Shown: positions 28,570 through 42,703, counted from the stretch's first letter. The stretch is DNA of 64,000 nt from Pseudomonas serbica (GCF_028823535.1 NZ_JAQIYM010000005.1:62001-126000), one strand, 5' to 3'. Translations and numbers: made by a program. The notes: generated by a model not told the origin, from the sequence alone.

Positions 28570-30498
28570 ATGCGCAGTCGCCTTTTCAAACTCTTGTCCT
28601 GTTTTCTACTTTCTGCCGCTGCCGTTCAATCCGCACAGGCGGTGGACCTGTCCACCCAACGCCAATACTACGACGAAGCCAAGCGTGCCCTGGCCAAGGG
28701 CGACACCGGTCCGTATTTCCGTTACAGCCAGGCCCTGGCCGACTATCCGCTGGAACCGTACCTGGCCTACGACGAGCTGACCGCGCGCCTGAAGACCGCG
28801 AGCAATGCCGAGATCGAGAAATTCCTCGCCGAACACGGCGACCTGCCCCAGGCCAACTGGATGAAGCTGCGCTGGTTGCGCTGGCTGGCCGAACGTGGCG
28901 ACTGGGCAACGTTCGTCAAGTATTACGACCCCAAGATGAATTTCACCGAACTGGATTGCCTGAACGCGCAGTACCAGATCAGCCACAACCAAAAGACCGA
29001 AGGCTACGCCAACGCCAACAAGCTCTGGCTGACCGGCAAGACGCAACCGGCGGCCTGTGACGCTTTGTTTGGCATGTGGGCCGCCGAAGGCCAGTTGACC
29101 GAGCAGAAACGCTGGGAGCGCGCCAAGCTCGCCGCCCAGGCGCGCAACTACCCACTGGCCAACAGCCTGGTCAATGGCTTGACCACGCTCGCCCCGCGTG
29201 GCCGCCTGCTGATCGATGTGGCGCAGAAACCGGAGCTGCTCAATTCGCCGTCGCGCTTCACCCCGGCCGACGAACCGATGTCTGACGTGGTCAGCCTCGG
29301 CCTGCGCCGTCTCGCCCGCCAGGACCCGGACAGGGCGATGGCCCTGCTCGACGGTTATGCCAGCAGCATGCACTTCTCTCGTGATGAAAAAGTGGCCATC
29401 GCTCGGGAAATCGGGCTGACCCTGGCACGACGCTTCGACAGCCGTGCACTGGAAATGATGACCAAGTACGACCCGGAACTGCGCGACAACACCGTGTCTG
29501 AATGGCGCATGCGCTTGTTGCTGCGCCTGGCGCGCTGGGACGATGCCTACCAGTTGACGCGTCGCCTGCCCCAGGACCTCGCCACCACCAACCGCTGGCG
29601 CTACTGGCAGGCCCGCAGCCTGGAACTGGCGCAACCGCAGAACCCCGAAGCGCAAACCCTCTACAAGAACCTTGCTCGCGAGCGCGATTTCTATGGTTTC
29701 CTCGCCGCCGACCGTTCGCAGTCGCCCTATTCGCTGAACAACAAACCGCTGGTGCTCAGCCAGGCGCTGATGAACAAGGTGCGCAACACCCCCGGTATAC
29801 GTCGCGCCCTGGAATTTCATGCCCGCGGGCAAATCGTCGACGGTCGCCGCGAGTGGTACCACGTCAGCCGCCACTTCAATCGCGACGAAATGGTCGCCCA
29901 GGCAAAACTGGCCTATGACCTGAAGTGGTATTTCCCGGCGATTCGCACCATCAGTCAGGCGCAGTACTGGGACGACCTGGACATCCGCTTCCCGATGGCC
30001 CACCGCGACACCCTGGTCCGTGAAGCCAAGGTCCGTGGCCTGCATTCCAGCTGGGTATTTGCGATTACTCGCCAGGAAAGCGCCTTCATGGACGACGCCC
30101 GTTCCAGCGTCGGCGCCAGCGGCCTGATGCAATTGATGCCGGGAACCGCCAAGGAAACCGCACGCAAGTTCAGCATTCCGCTGGCCTCGCCGCAGCAAGT
30201 GTTCAACCCGGACAAGAACATTCAGCTTGGCGCCGCCTACCTGAGCCAGGTCCACAGCCAGTTCAACGGCAACCGCGTCCTCGCCTCCGCCGCCTACAAC
30301 GCCGGCCCGGGCCGCGTACGCCAGTGGCTGCGCGGTGCGGACCACCTGAGCTTCGACGTCTGGGTGGAAAGCATCCCGTTCGACGAAACCCGCCAGTACG
30401 TGCAGAACGTGCTGTCTTATTCGGTGATCTACGGCCAGAAACTCAACTCACCGCAGCCGCTGGTGGATTGGCATGAGCGGTATTTTGACGATCAGTGA
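28570..30498 (+). CDS. slt: Soluble lytic murein transglycosylase
   Basis: 642 residues with signal peptide (cleavage near AQA-VDL, residue 25), so periplasmic. An alpha-helical superhelical U-domain (about 30-440) is followed by a linker and the SLT catalytic domain. The catalytic Glu near 502 is in ITRQESAFMDDARS, with SGLMQLMPGTA and AYNAGPGRVRQW as the other SLT motifs. It cleaves glycan strands to 1,6-anhydromuropeptides, the upstream source of NagZ substrates. ATG 28570 is chosen over the earlier GTG because it gives a proper signal peptide. Confidence 0.97.
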   Translation: MRSRLFKLLSCFLLSAAAVQSAQAVDLSTQRQYYDEAKRALAKGDTGPYFRYSQALADYPLEPYLAYDELTARLKTASNAEIEKFLAEHGDLPQANWMKLRWLRWLAERGDWATFVKYYDPKMNFTELDCLNAQYQISHNQKTEGYANANKLWLTGKTQPAACDALFGMWAAEGQLTEQKRWERAKLAAQARNYPLANSLVNGLTTLAPRGRLLIDVAQKPELLNSPSRFTPADEPMSDVVSLGLRRLARQDPDRAMALLDGYASSMHFSRDEKVAIAREIGLTLARRFDSRALEMMTKYDPELRDNTVSEWRMRLLLRLARWDDAYQLTRRLPQDLATTNRWRYWQARSLELAQPQNPEAQTLYKNLARERDFYGFLAADRSQSPYSLNNKPLVLSQALMNKVRNTPGIRRALEFHARGQIVDGRREWYHVSRHFNRDEMVAQAKLAYDLKWYFPAIRTISQAQYWDDLDIRFPMAHRDTLVREAKVRGLHSSWVFAITRQESAFMDDARSSVGASGLMQLMPGTAKETARKFSIPLASPQQVFNPDKNIQLGAAYLSQVHSQFNGNRVLASAAYNAGPGRVRQWLRGADHLSFDVWVESIPFDETRQYVQNVLSYSVIYGQKLNSPQPLVDWHERYFDDQ

Positions 30499-30534
30499 CA
30501 GGCGTCTCTGAGCATTGCGCTGGTCTCGCGGGCG

Positions 30535-30630
30535 CCTTCACTCGTAGGCGCCCGGCTTGCCGGCGAAGGCGTCCTTGAGCGTTGCGCTGGTCTTTCGGGC
30601 CTCTTCGCTGGCAAGCCAGCTCCTACAAAT
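30535..30630. repeat. REP-like repeats
   Basis: CTCGTAGGCGCCCGGCTTGC (degenerate copy at 30540) and CTTCGCTGGCAAGCCAGCTC (to about 30625) in opposite orientation, after slt and before the convergent ABC gene. Confidence 0.7.
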
Positions 30631-30666
30631 TATTTGGGCGGCGAATGTTCGGTAGGCGCCCGGCGC

Positions 30667-32448
<1,782 letters not shown>

Positions 32449-32698
32449 CCATAACGGAATAATTGATAGGTGCAGCGTACACCGACCAGCGGGTGGAACC
32501 GGTTGAATCAGAATGAGTCAGGTTAATTATGACCGTGCCGTCTAGTCCCTAGACACTATTGGTCTAAAGTTGCGGTAGCCATGTCGGGATATTTCTGGTC
32601 GACTGGCGATGCCGTTCAGGAGCGATCGCAGGGAGTTGTCACAGCCTGGTCACCTGACGGTTCTAATCTAGGCACACAACCTGATGAGGAGACAGGCC

Positions 32699-32878
32699 AT
32701 GTCCTTGCAACAACGCAGCGACGACAAGATTGAAGTGATCCGCACGCAGCCAGACCAGTCTCTGGGGTGCTCGATAATCGATGAACAAGGCCGCGAAGTG
32801 CCGATCACTGAAAAAATGATCCAGAAAGCGTGCAGCGAACTGGAGAAACGATTGGTCAAGCCTGCCGAAGAAAAGTGA
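32699..32878 (+). CDS. Conserved 59-residue PA1571-family protein
   Basis: 59 residues from ATG 32699, preceded by GAGGAGA. Sequence SDDKIEVIRTQPDQSLGCSI (near residues 8-27) and DEQGREVPITEKMIQKAC resemble the small Pseudomonas PA1571 family. Soluble, acidic N-terminal part, helical C-terminus. Function unknown. A terminator follows directly. Confidence 0.75.
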   Translation: MSLQQRSDDKIEVIRTQPDQSLGCSIIDEQGREVPITEKMIQKACSELEKRLVKPAEEK

Positions 32879-32896
32879 TGTAGCCACCGTCTTCAT

Positions 32897-32925
32897 TGAC
32901 CCGGCCCATCAGGGCCGGGTTTTTA
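32897..32925. terminator. Bidirectional terminator between PA1571-like gene and pdxB
   Basis: Stem ACCCGGCCC / GGGCCGGGT (32899-32920, loop atca) followed by TTTTTATTG on the plus strand. Confidence 0.85.
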
Positions 32926-32936
32926 TTGCCTGAAAT

Positions 32937-34079
32937 TCAGACAACCGTCGCGCCCAGCGCCGCCACGATCTGCTGCAACGCCGGCGCCTGCCCGTCGATG
33001 CGCACCTGCAACCCGTCGATCTCGCGCCGCGAGGGATAGTTCTTGCGCAGCCCATCGAACGCCGCACGCTGCTCACTCACACTGCCTACAAGGCTGCGAC
33101 GAAAATCCGCGTCATCACGGCGCGGGTCGTACACACCACGGCACAACATCGCCAGGGCCCAAGCCGGATCGGTGTCCCCGCTCAAGGTCACCTGCGCCAG
33201 CCAGGGGGCTGGCAACAAGTCGTTCAGGCTGACCTGGGGCACTTGCCCGAGGAACGCGCAGTACGCCTGATAGATCTGCGCCGTGCCGCGCTGCTTGCCA
33301 TCGAGGCTGTACCCGGCAATGTGCGGGGTAGCCAGCACGCAGAGTTCGGCCAGGGCCACGTCGACTTCGGGCTCGGCCTCCCAGACATCGAGTACCGCCT
33401 GCAGGTCTTCGCGCTGCAGCAGCACCTGGCGCAGGGCGCGGTTGTCCACCACCGGACCACGGCTGGCGTTGATCAGCCAGGTGCCGGGCTTGAGCTGATT
33501 CAGGCGTTTTTCATCGAACAGGTGCCAGGTCGGCTGGGCACCCCGGCGGGTCAGCGGGGTGTGCAGGCTGATCACGTCGCACTGTTCGATGATCTGCTCA
33601 AGGCTGACGTAATCGCCCCCTTCAGCGGCCTGGCGTGGCGGATCGCAGACCAGCACCTTCCAGCCCAGGCCCTGCAGGACCTTGACCAGCCGTCCACCCA
33701 CCTCACCGGCACCCACCACCCCGTAGGTGCGCTGGGTCAGGTCGGCGCCTTCGATTTCAGCCAGGGTCAACAGGCTGCCGAGCACGTAGTCGACCACGCC
33801 CCGGGCGTTGCAGCCCGGCGCGCTGGACCAGGTGATGCCGGCCTGTTGGAAGTAGTCGAGGTCCAGGTGATCGGTGCCGATGGTGCAGGTACCGACGAAG
33901 CGCACCTTGCTGCCTTCCAGCAACTCACGGTCGACGCGGGTGACCGAGCGCACCAGCAGCACATCGGCCTGCTCGACCGTGGCGCGGTCGATGGAACGCC
34001 CCGGCACCCGGCGGATTTCACCGAAATGTTCGAAGAAGGCGTCGAGCAGGGGGATATTTTCGTCGGCAACGATCAGCAT
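32937..34079 (-). CDS. pdxB: Erythronate-4-phosphate dehydrogenase
   Basis: 380 residues. D-2-hydroxyacid dehydrogenase fold that oxidises 4-phosphoerythronate in pyridoxal phosphate synthesis. N-terminus [20 protein letters not shown] is diagnostic for PdxB; NAD fold [13 protein letters not shown]; catalytic residues in the [10 protein letters not shown] and [12 protein letters not shown] regions; a C-terminal PdxB dimerisation domain of about 90 residues follows. The gene is alone on its strand, with the PA1571-like gene convergent. Confidence 0.98.
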   Translation of the reverse strand: MLIVADENIPLLDAFFEHFGEIRRVPGRSIDRATVEQADVLLVRSVTRVDRELLEGSKVRFVGTCTIGTDHLDLDYFQQAGITWSSAPGCNARGVVDYVLGSLLTLAEIEGADLTQRTYGVVGAGEVGGRLVKVLQGLGWKVLVCDPPRQAAEGGDYVSLEQIIEQCDVISLHTPLTRRGAQPTWHLFDEKRLNQLKPGTWLINASRGPVVDNRALRQVLLQREDLQAVLDVWEAEPEVDVALAELCVLATPHIAGYSLDGKQRGTAQIYQAYCAFLGQVPQVSLNDLLPAPWLAQVTLSGDTDPAWALAMLCRGVYDPRRDDADFRRSLVGSVSEQRAAFDGLRKNYPSRREIDGLQVRIDGQAPALQQIVAALGATVV

Positions 34080-34142
34080 GTCAGGCTCCTTTGGCGGATC
34101 GGCAGTGTAGGCGTAGAGGGTAGCTGCCGCCTAGCACACATC

Positions 34143-34248
34143 GTGCAGGAGCGAGCCTGCTCGCGAAGAACGTGAAGGCGCCGCCCTTATTCAGATAGTC
34201 CTCGTCATCGTTGACGTCCATCGCGAGCAGGCTCGCTCCTGCAAGGGG
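34143..34248. repeat. REP pair (inverted)
   Basis: GCAGGAGCGAGCCTGCTCGC (34146) and GCGAGCAGGCTCGCTCCTGC (to 34243), between the divergent pdxB and MATE genes. Confidence 0.85.
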
Positions 34249-34348
34249 GGGCAGGAATTACAAATCCTCAACACAGTGTTTTCCTGACCGCTGCGTCAAC
34301 GCGTAGAATATGCATCCGCGCAGCAAACATATCTGGACGTTTTTACCC

Positions 34349-35752
34349 TTGAATTCCGTGACCACCCCCATCACCAACCCTTCCCTCTCCCGCCCCGCCC
34401 GGGTCCGCCTGGAGCTGAAAAACCTGCTCGGCCTGGCCTTGCCGATCATGATCGCGCAGCTGGCCACCACGGCGATGGGCTTCGTCGATGCGGTGATGGC
34501 CGGCCGGGTCGGGCCGCGCGACCTGGCGGCGGTGGCGCTGGGCAACTCGATCTGGGTGCCGGTGTTCCTGCTGATGACCGGCACCTTGCTGGCCACCACG
34601 CCGAAAGTCGCCCAGCGCTTCGGCGCCGGCACCCACAGCGAGATCGGTCCGATCGTGCGCCAGGCGCTGTGGCTGGCCCTGGTGGTGGGCCTGATCGCGA
34701 CCGGCCTGCTGCTGTGCGCCGAACCGGTCTTGCGCGTGATGAAAGTTGATCCCGAACTGATCGGCCCCTGCATGCAGTACCTGCACGGCATCGCCAGCGG
34801 CTTGCCGGCGGTTGCGCTCTACCATGTGCTGCGCTGCTTCAGCGATGGCCTGGGGCGCACTCGCCCGGCGATGGTGCTCGGCCTGTGCGGCCTGGCGCTG
34901 AACATCCCGCTGAACTACGTGTTCATCTACGGGCACTTCGGCGTGCCGGCCATGGGCGGCGTCGGTTGCGGCTGGGCCACGGCCATCGTGATGTGGGTGA
35001 TGGCCCTGGGCATGGCCGGCTGGGAGCGCTGGGCGCCAGCGTATCAGTCGAGCCAGCTGTTCAGCCGTTTCGACTGGCCGCAATGGTCGGTGATCAAGCG
35101 CCTGCTGGGCATCGGCCTGCCCATCGGCATTGCCGTGTTCGCCGAGTCGAGCATCTTCGCGGTGATCGCCCTGTTGATCGGCAGCCTCGGCGCCACCGTG
35201 GTCGCCGGCCACCAGATCGCCCTGAACTTCAGCTCGCTGGTGTTCATGATCCCCTACTCCCTGGGCATGGCCGTGACCGTGCGGGTCGGCCAGGCGCTGG
35301 GGCGCGAGCAACCCCGGGAAGCGCGTTTCGCCGCGGGCGTCGGCATGGGCACGGCGCTGGCGTACGCCTGCCTCTCGGCGAGCATGATGCTGTTGCTGCG
35401 CGAGCACATCGCGACCATCTACACGGCAGACCCGACGGTGATCAGGGTGGCGGCGATGTTGATCGTGTATTCGGCGCTGTTCCAGTTTTCCGATGCGATC
35501 CAGGTCACCGCAGCCGGTGCGTTGCGCGGCTACCAGGACACCCGGGTGACGATGATCCTGACGCTGTTCGCCTACTGGGGCATCGGCCTGCCGGTGGGCT
35601 ACGCCCTCGGCCTGACCGACTGGTTCGGCACGCCAAGCGGCCCGAGCGGGCTGTGGCAGGGTTTGATCGTGGGCTTGAGCTGCGCGGCGCTGATGCTGTC
35701 GATCCGTTTGACGCGCAGTGCGCGCAAGCGGATTCGCAACGCCCTGAAATGA
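34349..35752 (+). CDS. MATE-family multidrug efflux transporter (NorM/PmpM type)
   Basis: Twelve hydrophobic segments of the MATE family: cation-coupled export of drugs across the inner membrane. Motifs include LALPIMIAQLATTAMGFVD near the start, AGRVGPRDLAAVALGNSIW, and in the second half GLPIGIAVFAESSIFA and QVTAAGALRGYQDTR. The start is uncertain: TTG 34349 (MNSVTTPITN), GTG 34358 or ATG 34310; none has a strong ribosome site, and the first gives the usual family N-terminus of about 468 residues. Closest known Pseudomonas relative by memory is PmpM. Confidence 0.92.
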   Translation: MNSVTTPITNPSLSRPARVRLELKNLLGLALPIMIAQLATTAMGFVDAVMAGRVGPRDLAAVALGNSIWVPVFLLMTGTLLATTPKVAQRFGAGTHSEIGPIVRQALWLALVVGLIATGLLLCAEPVLRVMKVDPELIGPCMQYLHGIASGLPAVALYHVLRCFSDGLGRTRPAMVLGLCGLALNIPLNYVFIYGHFGVPAMGGVGCGWATAIVMWVMALGMAGWERWAPAYQSSQLFSRFDWPQWSVIKRLLGIGLPIGIAVFAESSIFAVIALLIGSLGATVVAGHQIALNFSSLVFMIPYSLGMAVTVRVGQALGREQPREARFAAGVGMGTALAYACLSASMMLLLREHIATIYTADPTVIRVAAMLIVYSALFQFSDAIQVTAAGALRGYQDTRVTMILTLFAYWGIGLPVGYALGLTDWFGTPSGPSGLWQGLIVGLSCAALMLSIRLTRSARKRIRNALK

Positions 35753-35754
35753 CC

Positions 35755-35922
35755 TTGTAGGAGCTGGCTTGCCAGCGAAGGCGGCATGTCAGTCAACATT
35801 GATGGTGACTGACACGCCGCCTTCGCGAGCAAGCTCGCTCCTACAGGGTATTGTGGGTCAGTCCACATTGATGGTGGCTGATAGGCCGTCTTCGCTGGCA
35901 AGCCAGCTCCTACAAGGTTTAT
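35755..35922. repeat. Cluster of three REP elements
   Basis: TTGTAGGAGCTGGCTTGCC (35756), CGCGAGCAAGCTCGCTCC (35825) and CTTCGCTGGCAAGCCAGCTC (35891), alternating orientation, with the short repeated phrase GTCAGTC.ACATTGATGGTG twice between them. Confidence 0.85.
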
Positions 35923-35925
35923 GGG

Positions 35926-36177
35926 TCAGCCGGATTTTTTGCGAATCCAATACAGATAAGTGCCGGCGTCTTCATGCTGCCCCACCAGCTCGTGGTCGAG
36001 AAACACGCAGAACTTGGGGATGTCGCGGCGGGTCGACGGGTCGGTGGCGATCACCTTGAGCAGGCCGCCGGGCACCAGGTCACGGATGTGCTGGTGCAGC
36101 ATCATCACCGGCTCCGGGCAATTGAGGCCCGTGGCGTCGAGGGTGCCGTCTACCGGCGTATCAAGCAATTCACTCAT
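35926..36177 (-). CDS. tusA: Sulfur carrier protein TusA
   Basis: 83 residues. Persulfide relay protein that passes sulfur from IscS toward 2-thiouridine in tRNA and other pathways. The carrier Cys20 lies in the CPEP signature ([15 protein letters not shown]), followed by a basic/hydrophobic ferredoxin-like fold ending [10 protein letters not shown]. Single gene flanked by repeats. Confidence 0.95.
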   Translation of the reverse strand: MSELLDTPVDGTLDATGLNCPEPVMMLHQHIRDLVPGGLLKVIATDPSTRRDIPKFCVFLDHELVGQHEDAGTYLYWIRKKSG

Positions 36178-36254
36178 GATTCACTCCTGAAACTTGCTGG
36201 CATTGTCGCCCATTGCCGGGTGTTCGGTCATCTGTGGCCTTTTACCGCCCCCCC

Positions 36255-36370
36255 GCCGATCGTTCCCACGCTCTGCGTGGGAATGCAGCCCGGGACGCTC
36301 CGCGTCCCTTCCAAAGCCGAACGCGGAGCGTCCGTTGAGGCATTCACACGCGGAGCGTGGGAACGATCGG
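36255..36370. repeat. Palindromic dispersed repeat (non-REP family)
   Basis: CGTTCCCACGCTCTGCGTGG at 36259 with CGCGGAGCGTGGGAACG near 36349-36366 at the other end, and an inner pair GGACGCTCCGCGTCC / ACGCGGAGCGTCC. The whole can fold as nested hairpins and probably terminates rlmM. This is a familiar Pseudomonas intergenic repeat different from the REPs. Confidence 0.75.
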
Positions 36371-36386
36371 CAGAGGGCCGGGGTTG

Positions 36387-37460
36387 TTAGCGGGATTTCG
36401 GTTTCTTCACGTCCAGCCGGCGCAGGTGGCAGGTCACTTCCTCACGGTCGTGGTACAGCTGCTTGCAACCGATCTCGACCTTGATGCCCCGTGCCTTGAA
36501 ACCGTCGGCAATACGCTCCAGCAGGCGCTTCACCTCGACATAACGCTGCTTCATCGGCAACTTGAGGTTGACCACCGCCTCGCGGCAATGCCCCTCACCG
36601 ATCCACTCCTCGAGCATCGCCGCGTTGCGGGCGGGTTTCTCGACGATGTCGCAGACCATCCAGTCCACCGGCTGCTTGGGCTTGAAGGTGAAACCGTCGG
36701 CCATCAGGTGCTGCACCAAGCCGGTGTCCATCAGGCTTTCAGCCATCGGCCCGTTGTCGATGGCGGTCACCAGCATGCCGCGGTTGACTAACTGCCAGGT
36801 CCAGCCGCCGGGCGCCGCGCCCAGGTCGACACCGGTCATGTCGCTGTGCAGGCGCTCGTCCCACTGGTCCCGCGGGATGAAGTGGTGCCAGGCCTCCTCC
36901 AGCTTCAGGGTCGACCGGCTCGGCGCCTCGCGGGGGAACTTCAGGCGCGGAATGCCCATCGGCCACATCGCCGAATTGTTCGACTCCGCCAGGCCGACAA
37001 ACACTTCACGGCCACTCTTGAACGTCAGCAACAAGCGCGGCTTGGACGCATCGTCCACCAGCTTGCCGGCGCCGGTCAGCGCCTTGCGCAGCGGGCCTTC
37101 GAACTTCTTGCAGAAATTCGACAGCTCCTTGCCATCATTGGTGTCGACCACTTCCAGCCACAGGCTGCCGCAGGTCGGAAAATCCGCCAAATGCGCGAGG
37201 ATCACGCTGATGCGGTCGCTTTCCGGCAGGTCGATGAAAATCCCCCGGGCCCACTGGCGCGGGAAGATCAGGTTGGCAAAACGCTGCCCGCGCATCAAAC
37301 GCTCGGCGCCGTCTTCCTCGGTGCAGACAAACTCGGCGCAGGCGGTGGCCGCCTTGGCCTTGGCATAACCGGCCACGTTCAATTGTGCGGCGAGGTCGGA
37401 AATCTCGGAACAGACTTCACCTTCGAAGCCCGGCCGGCAATGCATGAAAAGGGTGTTCAT
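36387..37460 (-). CDS. rlmM: 23S rRNA 2'-O-ribose methyltransferase RlmM
   Basis: 357 residues from ATG 37460 (MNTLFMHCRPGFEGE). An N-terminal THUMP-like domain and a Rossmann methyltransferase with SAM motif GVDLGAAPGGWTWQL and catalytic-type aspartate in WMVCDIVEKP; conserved NLKLPMKQRY contains the lysine of the K-D-K-E tetrad. In E. coli it methylates C2498 of 23S rRNA. The longer frame to 37496 is not supported. Confidence 0.97.
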   Translation of the reverse strand: MNTLFMHCRPGFEGEVCSEISDLAAQLNVAGYAKAKAATACAEFVCTEEDGAERLMRGQRFANLIFPRQWARGIFIDLPESDRISVILAHLADFPTCGSLWLEVVDTNDGKELSNFCKKFEGPLRKALTGAGKLVDDASKPRLLLTFKSGREVFVGLAESNNSAMWPMGIPRLKFPREAPSRSTLKLEEAWHHFIPRDQWDERLHSDMTGVDLGAAPGGWTWQLVNRGMLVTAIDNGPMAESLMDTGLVQHLMADGFTFKPKQPVDWMVCDIVEKPARNAAMLEEWIGEGHCREAVVNLKLPMKQRYVEVKRLLERIADGFKARGIKVEIGCKQLYHDREEVTCHLRRLDVKKPKSR

Positions 37461-37682
37461 TCTTACTCCTGGGCAGATGGCGAGACATTCAACCACTGCG
37501 CGATGCCCAGGCTTGCGCTAACGCAAAGCCTGTCACGAAAACCGGCGCATGATAGCCGACTTCGGAACCTCGGACTTGCCCATAGAGTCCAGTTATTAGC
37601 CAGCTACTTAAAACAGGGCTAGGTTTAGTGCTCTGCCCGTTCCCTCAGTCCGTACCCGTGCGGACTCAAAGGAGTGACCGTA

Positions 37683-40424
<2,742 letters not shown>

Positions 40425-41450
40425 GTGCGTGGCTGTAAGTGTTGGTGCTTCAGGTGCCGTTGCTTCGGTGACGGCGCCTAAAGCCCTCCTTACAACCAGC
40501 CCAACTTGTAGGAGCCAGGTTTGCTGACGAAGGCATCCTCACAGCCAACCCATCACTCACGAATGTACCCAATCCACTGTAGGAGCGAGCTTGCTCGCGA
40601 AGGCGGCCTGACAGCCAACCCATCACTTACGAATGTACCCGATCAACTGTGGGAGATTCTATGTTGCAGGGGAACCCTGCAGCCTTAAATCCGGCTGGTA
40701 TTCGCTCCGGCCTCTCGACGGGGCAAGAAAATCAAAAGCCAAAGCAAAAGCGAGGCGGCCAACCGGCCGGCCTGATCTGGACCCGTACGCGTTACCCCCT
40801 GTAGGAGCCGGCGTGCTGGCGATGGCGGCCTTATAGCCAACCAATCGCTCACGGATGTACTCAATCCACTGTGGGAGCCAGCCTGCTGGCGAAGGCGGAC
40901 CGAAAGCCAACCCATCTCTCGCGGCTGTACCCGATCTACTGTAGGAGCTGGCTTGCCAGCGAAAGCGGCCTTGCCCCCCCAGCTACTCGCAGATGTACTC
41001 AATCCACTGTGGGAGCCAGCCTGCTGGCGAAGGCGGCCCGACAGCCAACCCATCTCTCTCGGCTGCACCCGATCTACTGTAGGAGCTGGCTTGCCAGCGA
41101 AAGCGGCCTTGCCCCCCAGCCACTCGCAGATGTACTCAATCCACTGTGGGGGCCAGCCTGCTGGCGAAGGCGGCCCGTCAGCCAACCCATCTCTCGCGGC
41201 TGTACCCGATCTACTGTAGGGGCTGGCTTGCCAGCGAAAGCGGCCTTGCCCCCCCAGCTACTCGCAGATGTACTCAATCCACTGTGGGAGCCAGCCTGCT
41301 GGCGAAGGCGGCCCGACAGCCAACACCGCCTGCCAGGCAATAATTCGAAGAAAACAGCACTACCCACACAATTCCATATTTGCGGGAGGACCACATCCCT
41401 GTGCTCAGTGTTCGCGCTATTGAAAGGACGGGTGCATCGTCAAACCGCAA
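40425..41450. repeat. REP-rich region with 138-bp tandem repeat array
   Basis: After a weak hairpin (AGGTGCCGT 40452-40460 / ACGGCGCCT 40471-40479) come single REPs at about 40507, 40579 and 40801. A tandem array follows: the unit beginning TCAATCCACTGTGGGAG starts at 40861, 40999, 41136 and 41274, a period of 137-138 bases. Each unit holds one GGGAGCCAGCCTGCTGGCGA palindrome and one GGAGCTGGCTTGCCAGCGA palindrome. No gene is seen here. Confidence 0.9.
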
Positions 41451-41570
41451 CTAGTACTCGGTATCCCCTTCGATTTTGAAATGCAGGATCCAGCCCCTAA
41501 TCGAAGTAACCAGGGTCATAAGAGGCATCAACATCAACAATGTCACAGTGATCACGGACCAACTTGTCAT
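41451..41570 (-). CDS. Possible 39-residue membrane protein
   Basis: ATG 41570 opens a 39-codon frame ending at TAG 41451. Product starts MTSWSVITVTLLMLMPLMTL, a good single membrane helix, followed by a short polar tail (FKIEGDTEY). AAGGGGAAG lies just upstream of the ATG as a plausible ribosome site. Too short to be judged by codon use alone; it may be a small inner-membrane protein, but no family is recognised. Confidence 0.4.
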   Translation of the reverse strand: MTSWSVITVTLLMLMPLMTLVTSIRGWILHFKIEGDTEY

Positions 41571-41753
41571 ATGCTTCCCCTTTTCACAGCAGGATTCAGC
41601 AGAGCACCCTTCCAACGAAGGTCAGGTACCTTTAAACATAGTCACACACTCTGTTTTACGCACTAATACACAGCACCACAATTGCAGACCCACGGCCATA
41701 TCTGCCTAAATGCCCAACATTAAAGCGAGCTCACCTGAAACAAGGAAATGTTC

Positions 41754-42545
41754 ATGCTCGTAATGCCCTGGCCCTACCTGACACTCCTCTCTGCCGGCTA
41801 TGTCCTGGCGCTCACCTACGGGCAAATCACCGCCCTGGCGAGCATTCCCATCATCCTGCTGCTGCTCGCCGGACTTGCCGCCCAGCAACAACACGTGCGC
41901 TATGGCCGCTATCTAGGCCATGCCCTATTCATCCTCCTGGCCCTCACCCTGGCTTTACATTGGTGGCCGGGTTTCCAGAACGCCAGGATGATCGACCAGG
42001 AACGCTTTACCGAAAACGCCGCGCCCTTCTCGATGAACCTCAATCTGGATAAACCGTTGATAGGCTTCTGGCTGCTGCTCATATGCCCATGGATCATCGG
42101 CCGCCACTCGTTGTTGCAAGCCTTAAAGGCAGGCGCACTGTCCCTGAGCCTGACGGCAATTCTCACGCTGGGGGGAGCATGCCTGCTGGGAATCGTCGAG
42201 TGGTCACCGAAATGGCCGCCGCAAGCGTGGCTGTGGATAAACAATAATCTGCTGCTGGTGACATTAGTTGAAGAAGCGCTGTTTCGGGGTTACCTGCAAG
42301 GAGGCCTGAGCCGACGCCTCGAACACCTTCCCTACGGCGAACACCTCGCCCTGCTGATCGCTTCTTTATTATTCGGCCTGGCCCATTGGGGTGCCGGCTG
42401 GGAATGGGTATTACTGGCGACCTCGGCAGGTGCTGGCTACGGACTGGCCTATCGATTCGGCGGACTGGCCACTGCCATCGCCACCCACTTCGGTTTGAAT
42501 CTGCTGCACTTCAGCCTGTTCACTTACCCAATGATGGCCACCTGA
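41754..42545 (+). CDS. CPBP-family intramembrane metalloprotease (type II CAAX prenyl endopeptidase-like)
   Basis: 263 residues from ATG 41754, with AAGGA 7 bases upstream; ATG 41748 is too close to that site. Multiple membrane segments. The three motifs of the family are visible: EEALFRGYLQGGL (glutamate pair and arginine), FGLAHW (histidine) and ATHFGLNLLHF (second histidine with asparagine). Such proteins cleave within or near membranes; substrates in Pseudomonas are unknown. It stands alone just before the capsule locus. Confidence 0.9.
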   Translation: MLVMPWPYLTLLSAGYVLALTYGQITALASIPIILLLLAGLAAQQQHVRYGRYLGHALFILLALTLALHWWPGFQNARMIDQERFTENAAPFSMNLNLDKPLIGFWLLLICPWIIGRHSLLQALKAGALSLSLTAILTLGGACLLGIVEWSPKWPPQAWLWINNNLLLVTLVEEALFRGYLQGGLSRRLEHLPYGEHLALLIASLLFGLAHWGAGWEWVLLATSAGAGYGLAYRFGGLATAIATHFGLNLLHFSLFTYPMMAT

Positions 42546-42703
42546 GCCATCATTCATCGAAAAAACCCCAGTCCTGATCGACCGGTCAAACCCCGACAAA
42601 ATGCCCTCCCCGATGGCAAATACAGCCGATTATCGGTAGGGAACTATGCGGCTTGACTCCTGTCAGGCCGAGCGTTTAACCTCCCGCCCCACGAATGGAA
42701 GCG

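Noticed and set aside
34310..34348. Longer ATG start for the MATE transporter
   Set aside because: Adds thirteen residues not typical of the family and has no ribosome site; the start is left uncertain between 34349 and 34358.
40861..41330. Regular repeats considered as a CRISPR array
   Set aside because: The period is 138 bases, the whole unit including the spacer part is repeated, and the palindromes are REPs; no cas genes nearby.
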